Below are positions 58,610 to 64,000 of a stretch of DNA of 64,000 bases, one piece after another; the stretch's first letter is position 1; every line of letters starts with the position of its first letter. Under the pieces are notes generated by a model. The model saw only the letters and a program-made list of their open reading frames with translations, made no database searches and had not been told where the DNA came from. The stretch is from contig NZ_CP094516.1 of assembly GCF_029909975.1 (NCBI RefSeq), forward strand, positions 5,828,001 to 5,892,000, in the 5' to 3' direction. Position numbers and translations under genes: made by a program. The stretch comes from Bradyrhizobium sp. ISRA430. Lineage in GTDB: Bacteria; Pseudomonadota; Alphaproteobacteria; Rhizobiales; Xanthobacteraceae.

Positions 58610-58636
58610 CTGTCGTCCCGGCCGCGCAAACTTCAT

Positions 58637-58786
58637 CGTCCTGGCGAAAGCCAGGACCTCCGCGCGAGCGCTTGCGCTCGTCGCGATTACCCCAGGGAGT
58701 GGTTTGGCGAAGACTCGTGGTGCGGTACCCGACCGTCCACCATCGATAGACCTCGCGGTATGGGTCCTGGCCTTCGCCAGGACGAC
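58637..58786. repeat. Dispersed intergenic repeat copy (family A), right-hand orientation
   Basis: About 150 bp: cgtcctggcgaaagccagga, then cgcgagcgcttgcgctcgtc, gattaccccagggagtggtt, tggcgaagactcg, and at the end cctcgcggtatgggtcctgg with ccttcgccaggacgac. It is the reverse complement of 60092-60262 over most of its length. The 322-bp gap 58610-58931 otherwise holds the promoter of the OYE gene. Confidence 0.75.
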
Positions 58787-58931
58787 GGCGGAGAGCGTGG
58801 CCGCAGCTTGCGACCATGTGAGAGCGCAATGCGCCCCGGCGCGGGCGGGCATTCCTGCCGCGCTGGTGGTAATCCGGGTTCCGCTCATTACACTTCTCTC
58901 AATTGCCCCTCCACCCCTCGGAACACCCCGC

Positions 58932-60044
58932 ATGAGCGCCCTGTTTTCCCCGATCAAGTTGCGCGGCCTGACGCTGAAGAACCGTCTGGTGGTGTCGCCG
59001 ATGTGCCAGTATTCGGCCGACGACGGCGTCGCCACCGACTGGCACTTCAGCCACATCAACAATCTGTCGCTGTCGGGCGCCGCGATGTTCTGCATCGAGG
59101 CGACCCATGTCGAGGCGATCGGCCGCATCACGCCGGGCTGCCTCGGGCTCTACAGCGATGCCTGCGAGGCGGCGCTCAAGCAAATCCTCGCCTCCGTGCG
59201 AAAACACTCCTCCATCGCGATCGGGATGCAGCTTGCCCATGCCGGCCGCAAAGCCTCCAGCGCGCGGCCCTGGGACGGCGGCCAGCTCATTCCGCAAGGC
59301 CAGGGCGGCTGGCAGCCGGTGGCGCCAAGCGCGGTGCCGCACAAGGAGGGCGAGGCCGCGCCGCTGGCGCTGGATAGCGCCGGCCTGAAGCGCATCCGCG
59401 AAGCCTTCGTCGACAGCGCCAAGCGCGCCGACCGGCTCGGCATCGACGCGATCGAGCTGCACGGCGCGCACGGCTATCTCCTGCACCAATTCCTCTCGCC
59501 GATTTCCAACCGCCGCACCGACGACTATGGCGGGTCCTTGCAGAACCGCATGCGCTTCCCGCTCGAGGTGTTCGACGCGGTGCGCGCGGCCTTCCCGTCT
59601 GACAAGCCGGTCGGCATGCGGGTGTCGTCGACCGACTGGGTCGACGGCGGCTGGGACCTCGCGCAGACCATCGAATTCGCCAAGGCTTTGAAGAGCCGCG
59701 GCATCGACTGGATCGACGCCTCCTCCGGCGGCGTCTCCCCGCTGCAGAAGATTCCGCTCGGCCCCGGCTACCAGGTGCAGTTCGCAGAAAGCATCCGCCG
59801 CGAGACCGGCGTTCCCACCATCGCCGTCGGCATGATCACCGAAGCCAAACAGGCCGAGGAGATCGTCGCATCCGGCAAGGCCGACATGGTCGCGCTCGCC
59901 CGCGCCATGCTCTACGACCCCCGCTTCGGCTGGCACGCCGCCGCCGAACTCGGCGGCGAAGTCGAAGCCCCGCCGCAATACTGGCGCTCGCAGCCGTCAA
60001 CGCAAAAGGCGCTGTTCGGCAAGACCACGTTCGGAGCGAGGTAG
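58932..60044 (+). CDS. NADH:flavin oxidoreductase, old yellow enzyme (YqjM-like)
   Basis: A 370-residue FMN enzyme that reduces activated C=C bonds with NAD(P)H. SPMCQYSADDGVATDWH (Cys25) and QLAHAGRKASSARPW mark the YqjM subclass; the substrate His pair is in IELHGAHGYLLHQFLSPISN and RRTDDYGGSLQNRMRF follows. It responds to electrophile stress in homologues. The ATG at 58932 gives MSALFSPIKL. It is flanked by inverted copies of the same repeat. Confidence 0.95.
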   Translation: MSALFSPIKLRGLTLKNRLVVSPMCQYSADDGVATDWHFSHINNLSLSGAAMFCIEATHVEAIGRITPGCLGLYSDACEAALKQILASVRKHSSIAIGMQLAHAGRKASSARPWDGGQLIPQGQGGWQPVAPSAVPHKEGEAAPLALDSAGLKRIREAFVDSAKRADRLGIDAIELHGAHGYLLHQFLSPISNRRTDDYGGSLQNRMRFPLEVFDAVRAAFPSDKPVGMRVSSTDWVDGGWDLAQTIEFAKALKSRGIDWIDASSGGVSPLQKIPLGPGYQVQFAESIRRETGVPTIAVGMITEAKQAEEIVASGKADMVALARAMLYDPRFGWHAAAELGGEVEAPPQYWRSQPSTQKALFGKTTFGAR

Positions 60045-60091
60045 CGGGCGCGGATTGCGTTGGAGGCGATAGCAGCGCCGCAATCTCAACT

Positions 60092-60262
60092 GTCGTCCTG
60101 GCGAAAGCCAGGACCCATACCGCGAGGTCCATCAACGGCGCGCGGTAGGAGTTGTCGTCGAACAACAACTAAACAACTAAGGGTCATCGCCAAACTTCCC
60201 CCTGGGGTAATCGTGACGAGCGCAAGCGCTCGCGCGGAGGTCCTGGCTTTCGCCGGGACGAC
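60092..60262. repeat. Dispersed intergenic repeat copy (family A), inverted orientation
   Basis: About 170 bp: gtcgtcctggcgaaagccag, cccataccgcgaggtccatc, ... ccctggggtaatcgtgacga, gcgcaagcgctcgcgcggag, gtcctggctttcgccgggac. It is complementary to the copy at 58637-58786. An AT-rich insert (aacaacaactaaacaactaa) sits in the middle. The rest of the 391-bp gap 60045-60435 shows no gene. Confidence 0.75.
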
Positions 60263-60435
60263 AGCAAGGGTGTAGCGCGATCTCATCTCTCGCCACCTCA
60301 TCGGGATTACCCCATTCGGCCGATGATCGCCGGCATCATCGCGCGTTCCGCCTCACCCCTCCGTGACACCCGTTACCTTCCGCCGTAGCCAAAATTGGCC
60401 TAACCTTGCCTCAGTCGCGCAAAGCGAGGCTCGCC

Positions 60436-60840
60436 ATGCGTTTTCGTGCCCGGAAGGCTGCCCACGTCTTTGAGCGCGTGGGCCTTGCGATGGCAGGGGC
60501 CGCGTGCGGACTGTTCGTCGGCGCCTATGTGGGCTCGGCGATCTCGCACCTCACCACGCAAGGCTTCCTGCTGGTGATGATGCTGCTCGGCGTCATCGGC
60601 TTCTATATCGGCATCGACACGCCGCAGCTTCCCTTCGACGAGGAGCACAGCCAGATCGACGCCGCGGAATTGCTGAGCTCGGCCGGCACGCTCTGCGCCA
60701 CCTTCGCCGCATTCGCCTCCGTCGCCGTCATCGTGCTGCGGCTCGACCCCCACGACGCCTTGACCTGGCTCGTCCTCATCGCCTGGGTCGCCGGCGTCGC
60801 CATGCAGATCGTCGCGGGAGCAAAGGCGCGGATGCGGTAG
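60436..60840 (+). CDS. Small membrane protein of unknown function
   Basis: A 134-residue protein with four hydrophobic segments (GLAMAGAACGLFVGAYVGSA; GFLLVMMLLGVIGFYIGI; LCATFAAFASVAVIVL; LVLIAWVAGVAMQIVAG). The N-terminus is Arg-rich (MRFRARKAAH), so it faces the cytosol. No family is recognised. The start at 60436 is preferred over 60406 because the hydrophobic region follows shortly. It is flanked by repeats on both sides. Confidence 0.8.
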   Translation: MRFRARKAAHVFERVGLAMAGAACGLFVGAYVGSAISHLTTQGFLLVMMLLGVIGFYIGIDTPQLPFDEEHSQIDAAELLSSAGTLCATFAAFASVAVIVLRLDPHDALTWLVLIAWVAGVAMQIVAGAKARMR

Positions 60841-60921
60841 GTGAGGGCGGGGGAGGGGCGGATGGAGCGCACCCTGCATTCGAAGCAATCGAAGTGATGA
60901 ACCGACAGAGTGCACCGGTGC

Positions 60922-61081
60922 GTTCCCTCCCCCCTTGCGGGGGAGGGCCAGGGAGGGGGGTGCCACACGGCACACTCTTTCATGTTGCGCTAGAATTCTG
61001 TTGCCGCGATCGCGGCACGCGGCCATCACTAATTGCTGGGCCACCCCCCTCCCCAACCCTCCCCCGCAAGGGGGGAGGGAG
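60922..61081. repeat. MITE-like GC-rich element, copy 2
   Basis: About 160 bp with ends ccctccccccttgcggggga (left) and tcccccgcaaggggggaggg (right), reverse complements of each other. The left end is followed by tgccacacggcacactcttt, matching copy 1 at 39165-39323. It fills most of the 286-bp gap between the membrane protein and the PilZ gene. Confidence 0.65.
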
Positions 61082-61126
61082 CAGGGCGGCGTTCGCGGCG
61101 CGCGCCGGCTAGCGCATGACCATCCC

Positions 61127-61378
61127 TCAAAACACCACGCCCACCCGCGTGCCGCGCTTCCAGGCGATGCGGCAGCGCTTCTTGGTGTTGACGTGCAAGA
61201 GCTCGAAGCGGTCGGGGATCGCGACCTGGCCGCCGAGATCGACGCAGGCGCCGCCGGGCGAATAGTCGATCAGCGTGCAGTTGATTACCGGCGCGCGCGG
61301 GCCGGTGATGATCTTGGCCTGGCGGGACACCAGCCCGCTCGGCTTCACACGGGCATATCGGCGCGGATGCACTGGCAC
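61127..61378 (-). CDS. PilZ domain protein
   Basis: An 83-residue stand-alone PilZ domain, likely a c-di-GMP receptor. RRYARVKPSG supplies the N-terminal Arg-rich part and LIDYSPGGACVDL resembles the D/NxSxxG motif. The RxxxR motif is represented by RRYAR, so binding is plausible but not certain. It fits with the two GGDEF/EAL proteins in this window. Its length is short but normal for a single domain. Confidence 0.83.
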   Translation of the reverse strand: MPVHPRRYARVKPSGLVSRQAKIITGPRAPVINCTLIDYSPGGACVDLGGQVAIPDRFELLHVNTKKRCRIAWKRGTRVGVVF

Positions 61379-61550
61379 GTCTCCTCCAATTCCGCTGGTC
61401 GTGGCGGTGTTGGCCGATCATGCAAGGGAGATGATGCGATAGGGCTAAGGTTGAGGTGAGAATTTTAAGGAAAAGTGGCGGCGAATTGGGGGCGGTAGCG
61501 GCCTTCGCCGGGACGGCGGCTTTGATGTGGCGCGAGCCTGCCTCCATCAC

Positions 61551-61630
61551 CGTCATTGCGAGCGCAGCGAAGCAATCCAGAATCTTTCCGCGGTGACAGT
61601 CTGGATTGCTTCGCTGCGCTCGCAATGACG
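61551..61630. repeat. Perfect 31-bp inverted repeat with 18-nt loop
   Basis: Left arm 61551-61581 begins cgtcattgcgagcgcagcg; right arm 61600-61630 is its exact reverse complement ending cgctcgcaatgacg. It is a common Bradyrhizobium-type palindrome and can form a very strong hairpin. It lies in the 278-bp gap 61379-61656 downstream of the DUF2235 gene, where it can act as terminator. Confidence 0.8.
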
Positions 61631-61656
61631 AGGTCGATGTACCCGTCCGCACCCCC

Positions 61657-62961
61657 TCACGCCTTCTCCATCTCCCCCGCCACCTCCGCATGCGGGGGCG
61701 TCGGCATCGGCACCGTCACAAAATCCTTCGGCAAGTTCACCGGCCGGTAGCCCGGCTCCGCCTGCATCCGCTTCACCACGCTCTCATGCACATGCGCGCC
61801 GTCGGGGATGACGCGCGGCTCGCAATCGGGGATGTAGAAGCCAGCTACGGCCTTCCGCTCCGGCCACTCCTTGTACGTTGCGCGCTTCGGCACATACTCC
61901 AGCACGCGCCAGGCCGCCGTCATCGAATTGTGCAGCATGCCCGCGGCATCGGGCGCGACGTAGGTGAACGGGCTGTTCTTGCGCTGGATGCCCCAGGCGA
62001 GCTGGTTCACGGTGCGCGGGTTGAAGTTGAGGCCGGCTTTGTGCGCCTCATCGATCATCCACAGCAGCGGATATTTCGAGGCGCTGCTCTCGGCTTCCGC
62101 ATAGCCGCCGCCGACGTCGCAATGCACGCCTGAGAACCACACCTGCAAGCTGTCCTGCGGCACCTTCTTGTCGTCGGGCACGAAGCGGTTGCTCCAGTAG
62201 TCCTGCGGCTCCTTCCACTGCTTCAGGCGAAACATGCAGCGCCGCTCGTCGATCGCGATCGCCTGGCGGAAGATCTGCACGCTCGGGTTCCGCAGCGTGA
62301 ACGCCAGCTCCTCCAGGCTCGGCCAATAGAGCCGGTCGGCGCGCGGCACGATCACGCTCGCCACCGTGTCCCACACCCCGATGAAGTGGATCGTGGGCCA
62401 GCGCGAGGAGGTGATGCGCGCGAACTGCGCGGCGAGATCGAACTTGTCCTTCGGCAGCGGCCCGTCCTCGTCGCTTCCTGCGTCCGTGAGGTCGGCGACA
62501 TCGTTGCCGCGCCCGCTTCCGGAATATTGCTTGTAGGAGATGAGGCCGCTGCCGGCGAGGTTGGCCTGCTCCGGTGAGATCAGGCCGACTTTGTGGATCA
62601 GCCCCGCCAGCACCCGCACGGTATAGGCGCCGCGGGAGAAGCCGAACAAATAGATCCTGTCGCCGGGCGCATAATGCTCGACCAGGAAGCGGTAGGCCGA
62701 CAGCACGTTGTCATCGAGCCCGTAGCCGGTGGCGAGCCCCAGCACCAGATTGATGTTGGCCTTCCAGCGGTGCCACGTGGTCGGCTCCGTCACCGTGCCG
62801 ACGCCGGGATCGTAGAACACGAGCTGCCGCGGCTGCGTCTTGTCGGTCTTGCGCAGGCAGCGATAGAGCTTGAGGACATTGGAGATGTTCTCGCTGATCT
62901 CGTTGCCGGTGCCGTCACAGCAGATGACGATGTTTTTCGGCTCGGTCTTCGCGTGTTCCAC
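61657..62961 (-). CDS. DUF2235 domain protein, predicted alpha/beta hydrolase
   Basis: A 434-residue protein. NIVICCDGTGNEIS near the start and GFSRGAYTVRVLAGLIHKVG (nucleophile Ser in GFSRG) are DUF2235 signatures; the fold is an alpha/beta hydrolase, and relatives include type VI secretion phospholipase effectors and stand-alone lipases. FSGVHCDVGGGYAEAESSAS holds the likely acid residue. The start is GTG 62961 with GGGAGGGG upstream; the longer frame lacks family sequence. It is divergent from the coiled-coil gene. No T6SS gene is in the window. Confidence 0.9.
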   Translation of the reverse strand: MEHAKTEPKNIVICCDGTGNEISENISNVLKLYRCLRKTDKTQPRQLVFYDPGVGTVTEPTTWHRWKANINLVLGLATGYGLDDNVLSAYRFLVEHYAPGDRIYLFGFSRGAYTVRVLAGLIHKVGLISPEQANLAGSGLISYKQYSGSGRGNDVADLTDAGSDEDGPLPKDKFDLAAQFARITSSRWPTIHFIGVWDTVASVIVPRADRLYWPSLEELAFTLRNPSVQIFRQAIAIDERRCMFRLKQWKEPQDYWSNRFVPDDKKVPQDSLQVWFSGVHCDVGGGYAEAESSASKYPLLWMIDEAHKAGLNFNPRTVNQLAWGIQRKNSPFTYVAPDAAGMLHNSMTAAWRVLEYVPKRATYKEWPERKAVAGFYIPDCEPRVIPDGAHVHESVVKRMQAEPGYRPVNLPKDFVTVPMPTPPHAEVAGEMEKA

Positions 62962-63069
62962 GGTATGCCCCTCCCGGAAATGCGACCGGACCGAGTATAG
63001 CGGAAGGGCTGTTGAAATTAACCTCTTGTTAACCATGCGGTCGCCTAATGTGGACGATGGGGGATCACC

Positions 63070-63750
63070 ATGTCGGCCCATGTGACGCGACCGAAGTTGA
63101 TGCCTGTTTTGGCCGATCCAGCCGTTCGATCGGTTGCCAGGCTGGCGGTTCGCGCCAAGGCCGTCCTACAGACCAAAACGGCTGTCCTACGGAGCAAAGC
63201 CATGTTCGGAAAGGACGACTTAGTGGACAATCTCACCCGCGACCTCGATCGCGTGCGCGGACGACGCGATGCGCTTGCATCCGAAGCCACCACCCTGACG
63301 GCGCAGATCGCCGAAATCGAAGCCCGCCTTTCTGAGGAGAAGAAACGGCGCGAGCGTGATCGCGTCCTGGGCGAAATCGAAGCGATAAAAACGCGAATCA
63401 AACAGGCCTCCAGCGCGTTCACACCTGTCGTCGATGGCCTCTCCAAGGCGATCGAATCGGCCGCGGCCGTCGTGCCCGAGGCGCGCGATCTCAATAGTTT
63501 CCTGGTGTCGGTGGCGAGCGAAATCGACAGCGTGCTCGATCCCCTGTTGCGCGGACTGGATCAGCGCGCCGATGCGGTGCGGCTAGGCCAGGCTGCACTG
63601 GACCTGCCGAGTTCGGCCACGGAAGCGCCGCCCGTCGAATCGCCAAAAGAGAGCATCGACAGCCTGCTTCGTTTCCCGGCATGGCTGTCTCGCGACAAGC
63701 AGGCGGAAAAGCCGGAACCAGCGGAGAGCTCGCGCAGCACGGCAGCGTGA
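63070..63750 (+). CDS. Coiled-coil hypothetical protein
   Basis: A 226-residue protein with a basic N-terminus, then a long helical/coiled-coil stretch (about residues 48-125: RDLDRVRGRRDALASEATTL, then TAQIAEIEARLSEEKKRRER), and a helical middle (LNSFLVSVASEIDSVLDPLL). The C-terminal 50 residues are Ser/Pro/Glu-rich. There is no signal peptide or membrane segment. GGGGGATC precedes the ATG. It is divergent from DUF2235 with a 108-bp gap, so the two may share regulation. Confidence 0.78.
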   Translation: MSAHVTRPKLMPVLADPAVRSVARLAVRAKAVLQTKTAVLRSKAMFGKDDLVDNLTRDLDRVRGRRDALASEATTLTAQIAEIEARLSEEKKRRERDRVLGEIEAIKTRIKQASSAFTPVVDGLSKAIESAAAVVPEARDLNSFLVSVASEIDSVLDPLLRGLDQRADAVRLGQAALDLPSSATEAPPVESPKESIDSLLRFPAWLSRDKQAEKPEPAESSRSTAA

Positions 63751-63847
63751 AGGATCGGCGCTACTGCGCAGCGTAAGAAGCTTGTCTTCCAGAGCTGACG
63801 TTCGGAATTCACCGATTCCGTAGGAGCGTTGCTCCAGCCACAACAAA

Positions 63848-63899
63848 GCCGTCGTCCCGGCCCCCCGTGCGCAATTGCGCACTAGGCCGGGACGACGGC
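63848..63899. terminator. Nested hairpin before the FtsZ tail
   Basis: 15-bp perfect arms gccgtcgtcccggcc (63848-63862) and ggccgggacgacggc (63885-63899) enclose a 16-bp palindrome gtgcgcaattgcgcac (63867-63882). It lies 40 nt past the stop of the ftsZ-like gene on the minus strand and could terminate it. The outer arms match the family A repeat termini in style. Confidence 0.65.
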
Positions 63900-63938
63900 G
63901 GAGTTTGTTGCTGCAGCGAGTCTCTTACAAGCAGACCG

Positions 63939-64000
63939 CTAGTTCGCGGTGCGGCGCAAGAAGGCTGGGATATCGAGAATGCCTTCGTCCGCCACATTGC
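63939..64000 (-). CDS. ftsZ: C-terminal tail of FtsZ, rest outside window
   Basis: Only the last 19 residues are visible: NVADEGILDIPAFLRRTAN. The LDIPAFLRR block is the conserved FtsZ C-terminal peptide of Rhizobiales, which binds FtsA and other divisome partners. The call rests on this peptide alone. The gene enters from the right edge on the minus strand. If Bradyrhizobium carries more than one ftsZ, this could be either. Confidence 0.7.
   Translation of the reverse strand, partial: NVADEGILDIPAFLRRTAN

Overview
The window looks like a chromosomal stretch of a Bradyrhizobium-type alphaproteobacterium (Nitrobacteraceae; inference). Reasons: high GC with strong GC bias at third codon positions, so that shadow frames stay open over long distances; gene blocks typical of Rhizobiales (phaR/phaA/phaB, bolA-dnaJ-cobS-cobT, accA-xerD-aroK-aroB, grxC-nitrilase-DUF1178); a DUF4167 protein; a TctCBA transporter; and intergenic palindromic repeats of the kind seen throughout Bradyrhizobium genomes. 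No rRNA, tRNA, CRISPR array or prophage is visible.

Layout. 1-2.6 kb: ispA (cut by the edge), mtgA, rpmF and a membrane protein. 2.6-12.5 kb: two large c-di-GMP-type signalling proteins, one with degenerate GGDEF and EAL motifs and one with four PAS repeats and intact motifs. Between them lie a tripartite tricarboxylate transporter (tctC-tctB-tctA) and a MarR/monooxygenase divergent pair with visible operators. 12.9-16 kb: polyhydroxybutyrate genes phaR, phaA, phaB. 16-21 kb: DMT exporter, cupin, gloB, methyltransferase, DUF4167 protein and prmC. 21-27 kb: a HIT-gene remnant next to a MarR gene lying between prmC and prfA, then ptsP and lysC. 27-36 kb: PH-domain protein, ubiG, DMT transporter, DUF1178/nitrilase/grxC operon, comF, methyltransferase, mutT, argJ and ppiC. 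36-39 kb: secA. 39-41 kb: repeat-rich gap and a DUF3883 protein that looks acquired. 41-49 kb: L,D-transpeptidase, accA, xerD, a 48-residue membrane protein, aroK-aroB, a CNNM/CorC transporter, bolA and a J-domain protein. 49.6-54.5 kb: an IS5-like insertion sequence inside a palindromic repeat, a divergent pair of citrate synthase paralogues (one with an N-terminal helix-turn-helix domain) and a DedA protein, all placed before cobS-cobT. 57.5-64 kb: phytase-like esterase, an old yellow enzyme flanked by inverted repeats, PilZ protein, DUF2235 hydrolase, coiled-coil protein and the C-terminal tail of an FtsZ.

How it fits together: most genes are housekeeping (secretion, cell wall, isoprenoids, aromatic amino acids, arginine, lysine, ubiquinone, cobalamin, translation termination). 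The accessory signal lies in the repeats, the IS, the DUF3883 protein, the HIT/MarR junction and the HTH-citrate synthase pair. The last is the best candidate for an undescribed regulatory arrangement: a possible metabolite-sensing citrate synthase divergent from its paralogue, with AT-rich palindromes in the short promoter gap.
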